DNA of 64,000 bases from Ricinus communis (taxonomy: Eukaryota > Streptophyta > Magnoliopsida > Malpighiales > Euphorbiaceae), in contig NC_063263.1 in assembly GCF_019578655.1 (NCBI RefSeq), positions 28,085,001 through 28,149,000 on the forward strand. Direction: 5' to 3'. The notes beneath the pieces were generated by a model, which was not told where the DNA came from, ran no database searches, and saw only the letters and a list, made by a program, of their open reading frames with translations. Positions 1-21,436 of this stretch are shown in pieces. Each line of letters begins with the position of its first letter. The stretch's first letter is position 1. The translations under genes and the position numbers were made by a program.

Positions 1-1100
1 AAACTAATTTTTAATAAAAAGAGGCTGAGTTTTGCATACCATGGTCTTGGAGATTGTTTAAGGCCATAGATAGCCTTTTTTAGCCTACATACCAGGGAAG
101 CATCTGTGGCTGATTCATGGCCAGGGGGAAGAGTCATATAAACTTATTCTTCTAGGTTTCCTTGTAAAAAGGCGTTCTTGACCTCCATTTGGAATAAGCT
201 CCATCCCTGATTGGTTGCTATTGAAAGGAGAATTCTGACAGTGTTCATCTTGGCAACCGGAGCAAATGTCTCTTGGCAATCAACTCCGTAAGTTTAAGTG
301 AAGCCTTTAGCGACTAGTCTGGCCTTGTATCTCTCAATAGTCCCATCACTGTTATACTTTATTTTGTATATCCACTTGCATCCAACGGGTTTCTTATTTG
401 GAGGAAGAGGTACAATATTCCATGTGTCATTTTTTTCTAAAGCTTGAAGTTCTTCTTTCATAGCCCTACACCATTTAGGATTGGTATTGGCTTCGTAAAA
501 GTTTGTTGGCTTAGAATGGGTTGAGATTTGGCTTAAGTAGCTGGGGTATTGGCTTGATATGGTAGTATAGGAAATAAAACTCTGGATAGGATAAGTCACC
601 GAATGAGATACATAATCTCTTAATTTTAGAGAAGGTCTAGTTTGACGAGTGGATCTTCTCAAGGTGATTGCTTCTTCTTGAGGTTGAGGTTGAATTTCAG
701 AAGCTGTATCTTCAACTGTATTGTCTCCCCCTAAAGGAATTAACCTTGAGATTGGAGATGGCTCCCCCTGTAGTGAATCCAGAGTAGGGCTGCTAAGATG
801 AAAATCAGAGTTAGGCGGAAATAATAACGTGCATGGCCCATGAGTATTACTACGATTTTGAGCGGTGTAGTATGGAACAGTCTCGATAAATGTGACATCT
901 CGAGAGATGTAGGTTTTGTGAGTCGAGGGGTCAGAATATTTATACCCTTTTTGAGTGGAGGAATATCCTAGAAACAGAATTTTGACAGAACTTTTATCTA
1001 GTTTGTGATGACGGTTGATGTGAATGTAACAAACACAGCCAAAGATCCTAAGGTGACCTAATTCGATTTTTCTGCCTTTGAGAACCTCTAGAGGACTCAA
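1..1100 (-). pseudogene. Copia integrase C-terminus and reverse transcriptase, truncated by window edge
   Basis: An open minus-strand stretch (1100-294) carries the Copia integrase C-terminal signature RIFGCVCYIHIN ... ILFLGYSSTQKGYK. It is followed by the RT N-terminal block WKWIYK-like CKWIYKIKYNSDGT and RYKARLVAKGFT. After one in-frame stop RT continues to base 1 ([31 protein letters not shown]). The YVDD motif is beyond the window. The pol is dead from the stop and from the upstream frame losses. Confidence 0.85.
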
Positions 1101-2105
1101 ATGCTTTAAAGTGGCAGTGGGAAGTATATTAATTAGGTAGGCAGCAGTTAAGAGGGCATCCGACCAAAAAATTGAAGGGACATTATTTTGGAAAATGAGA
1201 GTACGAACGACATTGAGAAGATGTCGATTTTTACGTTCAGAAACACCATTTTGTTCAGGGGTATTGATACAAGTGGTTTGATGAACAATACCTTTTTGTT
1301 TAAAGAATGTAGAGAAATTTTGGTTTATCTACTCCGTGCCATTGTCGGAGCGAAAATTTTTTAAAGTAGCATTATATTGATTTTGGATGAAATTAAAGCA
1401 TTTTTAGAAACGAGACAAAACTTCATTTTTTCCTTTTAGTAAATAAACCCAGGTAGTACGAGAGTAATCGTCAATAAATGTGACAAAATATCTAAAATGA
1501 CTATAGGATGTAACAAGGGCAGGTCCCCAAACATCAAAGTGAATTAAATCAAAAGCTTTTTCAGATACACTGGAGGATAAAGAAAATGGTAAACGAGTGT
1601 GTTTAGAAAATTTACACACATCACAATTGCTGGAATTTAAGTTATAATGAAATAATTTATTTAAAACATTATAGGAGGGATGCCCAAACCGCTGATGCAT
1701 TAACATGCCTTGGTTAGGGTTTGTTAACAAAAGGCATTTCTTGGGTGGATTATGGAGGTAGTAAAGGCCATTTTCTAGTTTTCCCTCACCAATCGTCTTC
1801 CCGAAAATTCGATCCTGAAATATGACTAAAGTAGGTGAGAAAATAACATTGCAATTTAAATCACAAGTAATTTTACCCACATATAAAAGATTAGATTTAA
1901 ATTCAGGCAAATATAAAATATTTTCAATGTGGGAGTCAAGTAAATTTGAAGTGCCATATCCCTTAATTTTGACTTTATCTCCATTTGCAACAGTCACATG
2001 ATGGGAATCGGAGACAAAATTAAGTTTTTTGAAATTTTTTGGATCCCAGGTCATGTGATCTGTTGCACCTGAGTCAATAATCCAAGCATTTTGACAAGGT
2101 TTCAA
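1101..2105 (-). pseudogene. Copia protease and integrase pseudogene
   Basis: The minus-strand frame from 2105 opens with the retropepsin active-site region IIDSGATDHMTW. The pre-integrase zinc-binding region follows (HQRFGHPSYNVLNKLF ... CDVCKFSKH), then the integrase core with its first catalytic Asp in FDVWGPA and the second region FIDDYSRTTWVYLL. The frame is lost near 1404. Between 1400 and 1100 the remaining integrase core is readable only with stops. Confidence 0.85.
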
Positions 2106-2109
2106 AAAA

Positions 2110-3355
2110 TTTTATAAGGAATTTAAGGCAGTTTGAACCGAACCTAACCCGTCGGGTTGAGTTGACCCGAACCCGTTGGGTTGAAGAACCAAGGCCTATA
2201 ATTGTGCTAACATATCTGCCACTTGGGCTTGCTGCTTTTGCTGGGCCTGATGGGCCTATTGGGACTGCTAGGCCTGCTGGCCTGGAGGGCCTGTTGGGCC
2301 TAGTGGGCCAGGCCTGACCAGGAGACATTATAACCGGGTCAGGTCAAGTCCAGATATTCTGAACTGAGTTGCTCCCGTGGGTCAGGTCGAGGTGACCCTA
2401 GGGAGTCGGGTCGGGGCGTCATATAATTTTTTGCATATGACGCCGAGCCTCCATATTCCCTTTTCTCCCTAGGGTTTTCCTCGGGCTTTCTCCTTCCTCC
2501 TCTCCTTGTTCCTTCGCCGCTCCCCCTTTCCCACCCACGGCTTGTCCTGAGCTGCGGGTGAAGGTGCCAGCACTGGGCGCGATGGTGACCCTGCTTTTTA
2601 CAGTGGTCGCATCGCTTGCTCGTGCTTGCCCCTCCCCTTGTCTGGCTTCCTTCGATGGTATTGGGGCGACGCGATGTGAACGCTTGACTTTCAGTGAGTT
2701 CGAGTGAGCCGAAGGTTCATTAGAGTCCTTCAAGTCTCCTCGTGTTGCACAATCGCAATAACAGTGTCAATTTTTGGTAAGTCAGTGGATAGGAGGATTT
2801 GAGACCTCAAGCTTTCATAGCTTGAGTCTAATCCTCCCAGGTAGGTGTACACAAGATCATTTTCGGCTCTTCTTTAAATTTCCTCTGCATCTATCAACGG
2901 AGGTAAGTAGTTCTGAAGCTCTTCCCATCATGTTAATATTTATGTGGCATACTGCGAGCTTGATTTTGTGCCCTGAGTGATTTTTGCTAATTTTTGTTTA
3001 AGGTTAAAGATATGAGCAAAATTCTGTTGATGGCCATATAGGCTTTTTACTTTATCCCAGACTGTTTTGATGATTCCAGCAACATATAGAGCCTTGCAAT
3101 TTGTGGCTCCATAGTGCTGGTGAGCAACGACATGACCATGTGGTCTGTCGTTTGCCATTCTTCCAGTTTCTCGAGCTCATGCTCTGTCGGGGCTTTTGGT
3201 CTCTCAGGCTTTGGCTTTGGCTTTGGCTTTGTGCTTGTGATGAAGCCAAGCTTCCTTCTACCACTAAGACCAATGTAGACCGATTTGGACCATTCGAAAT
3301 AATTATGATTTCCTTTGAGAATGGTGTTGGTTAATTTGTGATCAGTTTGTGACAT
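2110..3355 (-). pseudogene. Copia gag pseudogene
   Basis: The N-terminal part (3355-3047, 102 codons) has the retrotransposon gag signature ILKGNHNYFEWSKSVYIGL followed by a (KP)n stretch encoded by a GGCTTT-type repeat on the plus strand (about 3208-3230). A frameshift near 3050-3158 moves the continuing gag helices (KTVWDKVKSLYG, NLKQKLAKITQG) to another frame (3158-2940). Further on (2733-2419 and 2328-2074) the reading is Arg/Lys-rich and then Gly/Pro/Ala-rich. No zinc knuckle was seen. The capsid-like region is recognisable but the gene cannot make one protein. Confidence 0.75.
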
Positions 3356-3391
3356 ATTGGTAGGTAAATGATGATTACAGGATGGTTACCT

Positions 3392-3403
3392 GCTCTGATA
3401 CCA
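3392..3403 (-). promoter_or_regulatory. tRNA-iMet primer-binding site of Copia element
   Basis: The minus strand reads TGGTATCAGAGC immediately downstream of the LTR. This is the canonical plant Copia PBS complementary to the 3' end of initiator methionine tRNA. Confidence 0.9.
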
Positions 3404-3678
3404 TGAAGATTTTATGAAGCTGTGATTTTATTATATGATGGAATTCTAATTCTTTACAAATTGTTCATTGTTATATATACAAGTTAAGATCCTACTCTAA
3501 CAGTTGCCTTTTAACGTATATTTCTCAATGTGGAAAAGGTTGTAGTGACCTTTCCTGCTTTGCAGGAAAGGTTGCTCCTTTTTCCCTTGTTGGTCTGTGA
3601 TGAGCAGTCTGCACAAGCAAGCTGGCTTGTGCAGCCTCTAAGACCACTCCTTTTGACTTGTCTTCTCTTCTTTCAACA
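3404..3678 (-). repeat. 5' LTR of the minus-strand Copia element
   Basis: The 275-bp block starts TGTTGAAAG and ends ATCTTCA on the minus strand, that is TG...CA. It abuts directly a 12-base match to the plant initiator-tRNA-Met primer-binding site. Boundaries come from the TG/CA ends and the PBS, because the partner LTR is outside the window. Confidence 0.75.
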
Positions 3679-4029
3679 AAGTATTTAGAAAAGCTCTCAC
3701 CTAATTTTAAAAAAATAGTAGAAAATCTCGTATATAAATTTAACTTTCATTATTAATAAGACTTTATATAACTGGAGGATATATTTTTCTAATTTAAATC
3801 TTCTCCTCAATTAGCATACATAGAGCTTGTTGAATCTTAAATGTATCAATGTCCTTTTGGTGTTGACAATTAATTGAAATTGTTATGTTTAACCATCTAT
3901 TTATTAATGTATTTGTTAGTTAAATTTGGCATACTTTCTATTTATCAAAAGATATTATTCAATTCTATAAGTTTTTTTTTATCATTGCATAACTAAATTA
4001 ATAGAGAAATTCCAAAGAATATATAATAT
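3679..4029. other. AT-rich spacer, nothing recognised
   Basis: I see no open frame, terminal repeat or family motif between the Copia LTR and repeat B1. Confidence 0.5.
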
Positions 4030-5040
4030 GATATAAGGAATATTATAAATTTATGAGATTCTCATTCACAATCAATATTTGATGGAGATATTGATTAAGA
4101 TCATGTGGATACTAGTTAAATGCTAAACAATATCACAATTGGTTTATCACTTACTTTGGAAGTAAGCAATCGATCTCATATGATTGAGGTAAAAGAATAT
4201 CGAAATAAAACATATGAATATTTATTACAAGAAAAAGTATATTGAATAAGACCCTAATAAAGTAATGCATATGAAAATTTATCATGCGCCTATGAACAAA
4301 TTTTCATATTCAAGTTGTAATTCTTAGACTTGAGATAATATATTAATTTCATATGAGAACTATTATACTTTGATACTATCTCATGTGGAGATAATAAGAC
4401 TGTCAATAATAGACTCCTGACTCAAGATAATATATCATGTAACCATATCCTATAAATTTTTGATAATGTATTAACTTGGTAAAACCCTTGCATAAAATAG
4501 ATGAACATATTAATTATGAATGTGGTTCATATATTTAATCAAAGATTAATGACATTGTATCGAAACATATATGATCGAATCAATTATAAAGTTAACACTT
4601 GAAATTATACTCTACAAACCAATTAGGATATAAGGATAATGAAAGGATTGAACTACATTTGATAAATTATTTAAAATAAGGTTGATTAGTTTGCGCTAAT
4701 GCTGCTTGAATATTTGGATGGTCATGACAAATTGCTAGACACCAATCTTGATCTATAAAATATTAATTAAATTACTTAGAAAATTAATATTAAATTAGAA
4801 CGGTTCAATTCATAATTCATAATTTATTGCCAATATAATAGAAACTTTTTAGGTCACATACAAATACACTTGTAAGTAAATATTAAAATAAGGCTTAAAG
4901 CATCAATTTTTAAGCTTATATACATTAACAAATATTATTAGGCTTATATATTAGGGGTTAGAACATTATGTTTAAAAGTATTTATTAGGTTAATCCAAGT
5001 CAAACAAGGACACATCAGAGCCTAGCTTAAAAGTAAGAAT
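4030..5040 (+). repeat. Dispersed LTR-like repeat B, copy B1 (partial, diverged)
   Basis: Aligns by eye to 38081-39300 and, inverted, to 58480-59553. Shared blocks are the segments around TTATCACTTACTT...GAAGTAAGCAAT, ATGAAAGGATTGAA, GGTCATGA and ATTCATAATTCATAATTTATTGCC. It lacks the 3' third present in B2 and B3 (TATA-like box and terminal region). No coding potential was seen. It is probably an LTR fragment of an unidentified retroelement. Confidence 0.7.
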
Positions 5041-5639
5041 ATTCCAATAGCCTCGAGTTGATTCTTTGCTTCCTAACTTTATTACATTGCGACTCATCCC
5101 ATACGAAATATTATCTCCATTGGCAACTTTGTCACCCTCCCATGACATACCATACTCGCCTCTTCCTAAGTGTAAGAGCAATCTCATCAACATCATTACT
5201 TTGATCAAAATAAAGGTTATTAAAGAAGTTTGGAATATTAATTCTTAGACTCCATAGGTCGAGTTGTTTAAGAAGCTACCAATAATAAGGATAAAGGATA
5301 TGTCAACCAGACATCTTAGAAGCAATTTATCCCTTTAAGCGATAAGTTGGATGCCTTCTTTTTTTTTTAGCACCTCGAACATGGTTCACTAACTTACATC
5401 ATACTTTGATGCCAAATTTTAAGTCTTCAGATCAATCCAATCACCTCAAAGAAAATATTAATTCTCATTTCTCTTACTTGATGGCAGTATTAAGAAGCTT
5501 CAAGTTAATGTTCGATGCCTTTGAACCCACTTCCCTCATCCATCTTATAACTTTTATTTTTTCCTACTTGCTTATATTCTTAGGATCTCTTATATGTTTG
5601 TTGGATAGTCATATTTATAGGACATATTTTGTCTCTACT
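5041..5639. other. Unassigned sequence
   Basis: Short open stretches occur on both strands (for example 5066-5248 plus and 5208-4990 minus), but none shows a motif I recognise. No terminal structure was found. Confidence 0.4.
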
Positions 5640-5689
5640 TCTTTTTGATGGTGCCAACGAAGGAGAAAAACTTGGATATTGATAAATTA

Positions 5690-5865
5690 CCAAAATATAG
5701 GTCGAGCAATATAGGCTGAGCATGCCAAGCATACAAGAATTGACCGAGCATACAAGAGTAAACCGAGCATACAAGAGTAGACTGAGTATACAAGAATAGG
5801 TCAAGCATACAAGAATAGGCCGAGCATAAAACAATAGGTCAAACATCCAATGATTGCGGACCATA
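5690..5865 (+). repeat. 19-bp tandem repeat inside left LTR
   Basis: About six to eight degenerate units of the type RGCCGAGCATACAAGAATA. The same array is repeated at about 8040-8190 in the right LTR copy. Confidence 0.8.
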
Positions 5866-6579
5866 ATAGGTCGAACATCTAATGATAACCGAGCATCATA
5901 TGTCGAGTTATTATAGCCGAGAAATGTGGGGTTAACTAAGTCCAAATCCAAGTAAAACTAGGAGTCTTGAAGACTAAATCATGGGCGTACTCTAACTAAG
6001 TAATCTGGCATGACCTGGGACTCTATCGTATATCCAGTAATACTAATCTTAATAGGATTATAGAACTTTATATTCATGAAGTCCTACTCCTTGTGGGACT
6101 AGGAGACCATCAGTCCCTATATAAAGGACTGAGACACAACATGTCAAGTAGATTTATTCTTCTACAATCAAAATACACTTACATTGAAAACATCATCACT
6201 GACTTAGCCATCATTCAGATATTCTAAAGCACGGGTCTGACTTGAAGAACTTATTGATAGCTGATCTCTTTAACCAAGTTATCAAATAGTGCCATTTGTG
6301 GGTTAAAAGAATTGAAAGTCTTTCTAGAAATCAAATCACATGCTAATGACGACAAACAAAGACACTGATGTTCTTCATCTAGGAGCTCATCCAGCATCAA
6401 GAAGTAAGTATTGCACTTATCTCACTTATTGATCTTTAGCTCCAACAGAAATCATAATACAATACAATAAAAAGGATCAAAAGAAGGAAGATGAGCACAT
6501 GGGCACACAAGGCACCAATCTAAACAAGTAAGGAGAGGACTTGAATATGATAATAAGAGTAAAACAATGTTAAGTATTG

Positions 6580-7510
6580 ATCTTTAAAACTCATGAGACA
6601 GCACAACGACACATTACAAAGTGTTGATTTTTAAAATTTTCAAAGCTCATGAGAGAGCACCAAGGCACATAACAAAGTTTTGATTTTCAAAGCTCATGAG
6701 AGAGCACCAAAGCATATAACAAAGTGTCGATCTTCAAAGCTCATGAAAGAGCACCAAGGCATATAACAAGATGTTGATCTCCAAAGCTCATGAGAGAGCA
6801 TCAAAATACATAACAAATTATCGATCTCAAAAGCTCATGAGAGAATACCAACACATATAACAAAGTGTCGATCTCCAAAGCTCATGAGAGAGCACCAAGG
6901 CACATAACAAAATGTTAATCTTCAAAGCTCATGAGAGAGCATTAAGGCACATAACAAAGTGTTGATCTCAAAAGCTCATAAGAGAGCACCAAGGTAGATA
7001 ATCCAGTGTTAATTTGCAAAGCTCGTGAGAGAATACCAAGGCACATAATAAAGTGCCCAATCTATAAAGCTCATGAAAGAGCACAAAGGCACATAACAAA
7101 GTGACAATATCTAAAGCACATGAGAGAGCACCAAAGCACATATCAAGGTATCAATCTCAAAAACTCATGAGAGACAACCAATGCATATAACAAAGTGTCA
7201 ATCTCCAAAGCTCATAAGAAAGCACCAAGGTGTATAATAAAATATTGATCTCTAAAGATCATAAGAGAGCTCTAAGGCATATAACAGAATGCTGATCTCA
7301 AAAGCTCATGAGAGAGCACTAAGGCACATAATAAAGTGTTGATTTTCAAAGCACATGAGAGATCATCAAGGCACATAATAAAGCATCAATCTCCAAAGCT
7401 CTTGAGAGAACACCAAGGCACATAATGAATTGTTGATCTTAAAAGCTTATGAGAGAGCACCAAAGCATATAAAAAGTGTTGGTCTTAAGCTCATCAAAAG
7501 TGTTGATCCT
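6580..7510 (+). repeat. 47-bp minisatellite, about 20 units
   Basis: The unit is about 47 bp with the core CAAAGCTCATGAGAGAGCAC, then CAAGGCACATAACAAAGTG and TTGATCTC. Units diverge by point changes but keep phase over about 930 bp. It fills the interior of the LTR derivative, where gag-pol would normally lie. Confidence 0.9.
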
Positions 7511-7574
7511 AAAATAACTGATCTAAGCACACCTAGTTCGTTATAAAGCAAAATTATATCAACTCAATATACAG

Positions 7575-7805
7575 AAAAGATACATGAGCTCAGTAGAGAG
7601 CATCAATAATCAGCTCATTAGAGAACAAAAAGTGCATGAGCTCATTGTAGAGCAGAAGTATGCAAGATCATTGGCAAGAAAAATACATGAGCTCAATGGA
7701 GAGCAACAATACATGAGCTTGTTAAAGAGCAATAATACATGAGCCCATTGGAGAGTAAAAATATATGAGCCCATTTAGAGAAGAACTACACGAGCTCATT
7801 AGGCA
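7575..7805 (+). repeat. ~30-bp tandem repeat, 7-8 units
   Basis: Units have the core AATACATGAGCTCATTGGAG with the partly shared word GAGAGCA. The array follows the 47-bp one and probably shares ancestry through the AGCTCAT...AGAGAGCA words. Confidence 0.75.
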
Positions 7806-8039
7806 GTAGAAGACTAGTTCATCCAAATGTGTAACCAAGCTCTAAGAAGTGCATAATACTAGTTCATCCAAAGTGATTAAGAAATCTTAGGAAAGCATCT
7901 CAACAAACAATATCTTTTCGAGCTTGCTGACCAATCTCCTTAATATCAAGATCTTTTGAGAGGTTATTCATTACTATGCATAAATACTCTATCACTATAG
8001 TATAAGGCTAATGATAACAATAAAGGCCGAAAAATATAG

Positions 8040-8190
8040 GACAAAAAATATAGGCCGAGCATGTCAAGCATACAAGAGTATATTATACAAGAATAGGCCA
8101 AGCAAACAAGAATAGGCCAAGCATACAAGAGTAGGACGAGCATACAAGAATCGGCCAAGCATACAAGAGTAGGCTGAACATCCAATGATG
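8040..8190 (+). repeat. 19-bp tandem repeat inside right LTR
   Basis: Units such as GGCCAAGCATACAAGAGTA, homologous to the array at 5690-5865. This supports the two flanks being LTR copies. Confidence 0.75.
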
Positions 8191-8370
8191 ATCAACCATA
8201 ATTGGTCGAACATCTAATGATAACCGAGCATCACATACCGAGTTGTCATAGTTGAGAAATGCGGGATTGAGTAAGTCCAAATTCAAGTACAACTAGGAGT
8301 TTTAAAGACCAAGTCATAGAAATTTATATTTATGAAGTCCTAATCCTTGTAAGACTAGGAGACCATTAGT

Positions 8371-9483
8371 TCTTATATCAAATCACATTTTTTGTTTTAT
8401 TGAAATTCTACATAGGACTTATAAAATACTAAGTCCAGTTTTATAAAATATCTAGTCTATTTTATATTTTTATATATAAATATATATATACATTATGGAC
8501 GTGGATACGGGATATAAAGTTCGTATTATTTTTTAACCTTTCTGAGTTTGGTGGTGTAGTTGGTGTTTATATCATAGGAAAGGTGGTGTTTTGACACGCC
8601 TAGTACCCTAGAAGAGTGACATGAGTTTGGTGGTGTAGTTAGTTCTTCTGCTGTTCAGTCCTTTGCACTTACGTACCATCCTTAGAGTTTTACTTTTCAA
8701 TTACTTTCTCTCCAGGTCTCGTTTTAGGGTCATTCATATACTACTAGAAAGCTTATAACATAGAATTTCCAATTCTGCAAACCATTTGTTTAGAAACAAG
8801 CTGTATATTTTACGGAACTTTGGTCTCCAAATTCTCTCAAACTGAAGAAAATTAGGGCACTAAATTTGACATTTGATCTTTTGCATATATTAAATTCATG
8901 TAAAATCTCATGGCCTAATTCTATGTATATTAACTGTAGGCGGGAACTCATTTATTCAAGCTAAATTGCAATTATTCGAGAAATCAATTTAAGTTTGCAT
9001 ACCTGGAATCCATTCCGTATTGTTTTGATACCAATTATAAAAACTAATCATTTTTTGTTAGTTATTATAAAATGAATTTTTATATTAATTGCTAATTATT
9101 GCAAAGCAGAAGAATTGATCAATGATCAAATAATTAGAATTGCGATAAAAAATACCCATAATTTTCATAGCCTGAATTTCATTAAATTTTATAAAAAAAT
9201 CAGAATGAGATATAAATTGTTTTTTTTTTCTCTCTTGGAATTTTAATAAATTTTATATTAAAAGAATGTTTACATACTTTTTTATTTTTTTTTATAGAAA
9301 GTGTATTTACTTATATTCTCAATTCTCTTTATATTATTTGATAAGTACTTTATTTCCTTTTTACTTTGAATCTGGATTTATCTATTATTATTGGCAGATC
9401 TGAATTTAAAATTCAACAATACACAACAATAATATACAAATATGATCGGAGAAGAAAGAGAGAAGGATTGAATTGAAGAGTAC
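8371..9483. other. Unassigned AT-rich sequence next to carboxypeptidase exon 7
   Basis: This is where the next carboxypeptidase exon (catalytic Asp region, SGDTDG-type) would be expected on the minus strand. I find no such coding block. A ~25-bp word TGAGTTTGGTGGTGTAGTT occurs twice (about 8543 and 8620). Otherwise there is nothing recognisable. Confidence 0.5.
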
Positions 9484-20576
<11,093 letters not shown>

Positions 20577-20639
20577 TTTGAGTGTTTTGGGTCTAGGGCA
20601 GCTTATTATTAGTACTGATAGTAGCAGCAGAGCAAGTGC

Positions 20640-20680
20640 TGGTTGGGAGTTCTCAAGGGAGCTCATTTTTTATATAGGAC
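20640..20680 (-). promoter_or_regulatory. TATA box of the carboxypeptidase gene
   Basis: The minus strand reads CCTATATAAAAA (about 20678-20667). An in-frame ATG at 20666 sits only a few bases after the TATA box and so should lie upstream of the transcription start. The ATG at 20576 (protein start MAKLWK), followed by a good signal peptide, is therefore the likely start. The expected start of transcription is near 20640. Confidence 0.6.
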
Positions 20681-21436
20681 TAGTGTGGGGAGGGGACAGG
20701 GTACTTAATTTCGTGGACAAGTAAATAAAACTAAATTATCAACATTATTATCATTAGATGTATTAGGGTGGGCCTCTTACAGTACTAGGATAAATTATTT
20801 TGTTGGTATTAATTTTTTGCCACTTATTCTCGGTTGGTATTAAATTTTTAATTTTTTTTTGATACCACGCTTATTATTTTTATTACAGGTCAAAATACTT
20901 ATTGGAATTCCGGCTAAATTTTGGTGATGTAGCAGCCGGTTGTCCAAATAACTCTTTCAACTTTGTTCCATGTTACATGCTCAATAAATTAATTTATCTT
21001 TGTTAGCAAATGGACCCATAGACAGTAAATTACCCTAAAATATTATTTAGCTTCTCTTAGTTCTTTATGTCCGACTAACTGACTCTCTTTAGCTAAGAGT
21101 AAAATCTTTAAACTGCCTCTCGCTGTTTTCAATAATTTTTTTTTCTCGTTCCATCTTACAGAAACTTGTCACATTGTGTGCTTGGTAGTAAAGGAACTCA
21201 AAAATATGCCACTCGACTGGCAAATAAGGGAAAAAAAAGAAGACCCACTATAATACAGTAAGTAGAACCCCCTCAACTTATTTTCTATGATAATTGAAGA
21301 GATTGAAATTATATTATGTAAAATAAGCATATTTTTTTATGTTTATCTATTGCTCTATTACTTTGAAATATATTTGATTATTAAAACTCTAAATGTGCAT
21401 TTTGAGTTAGGGTTTTCTCATTAGTTAGTATTTTCT
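20681..21436. other. Upstream intergenic region of the carboxypeptidase
   Basis: About 750 bp between the carboxypeptidase TATA box and the first MULE-like coding sequence. No gene was seen. I could not identify MULE terminal inverted repeats here. Confidence 0.5.

Larger units (their letters stand above)
1..3678 (-). mobile_element. Ty1/Copia LTR retrotransposon, 5' part, decayed; 3' part beyond window edge
   Basis: Read on the minus strand the order is 5' LTR (3678-3404), primer-binding site, gag (about 3355-2110), aspartic protease and integrase (about 2105-1100), then reverse transcriptase running off the window at base 1. Protease before integrase before RT is the Ty1/Copia order. All coding parts are broken by stops or frameshifts, so this is a dead copy. 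The 3' LTR and left target duplication lie outside the window. The five bases after the LTR on the right (AAGTA, 3679-3683) would be the right target duplication, but this cannot be tested here. Confidence 0.9.
5640..8370 (+). mobile_element. Non-autonomous Gypsy-type LTR derivative with tandem-repeat interior
   Basis: Two direct copies of one sequence (about 5690-6150 and about 8030-8370) behave as LTRs. The left one contains a TATA-like CCTATATAAAGG (about 6116) and leads to a PBS-like stretch GTGCCATTTGTGGG near 6290, resembling the start of the interior in many plant Gypsy elements. The right copy stops abruptly near 8370, before the TATA. The interior has no gag or pol; it is filled with tandem repeats (6580-7510 and 7575-7805). 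Exact outer ends and target duplication could not be fixed. Confidence 0.55.

Noticed and set aside
294..1100. Long open frame as a host gene
   Set aside because: It is Copia integrase C-terminus plus RT start, with upstream gag/protease and an LTR in order.
5690..7805. CRISPR-like repeat arrays
   Set aside because: Units are contiguous without unique spacers, in a eukaryotic LTR element; these are minisatellites.
5580..8292. Cys/Tyr/Leu-rich minus-strand frames with repeats (YSCMLxLLLYA type)
   Set aside because: They are the 19-bp LTR minisatellite read as protein in both LTR copies; no start context or conserved gene features.
9020..9040. TTTTGATACCAAT as a Copia PBS complement marking another LTR
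   Set aside because: Too degenerate, and no LTR-like ends or polypurine tract around it.
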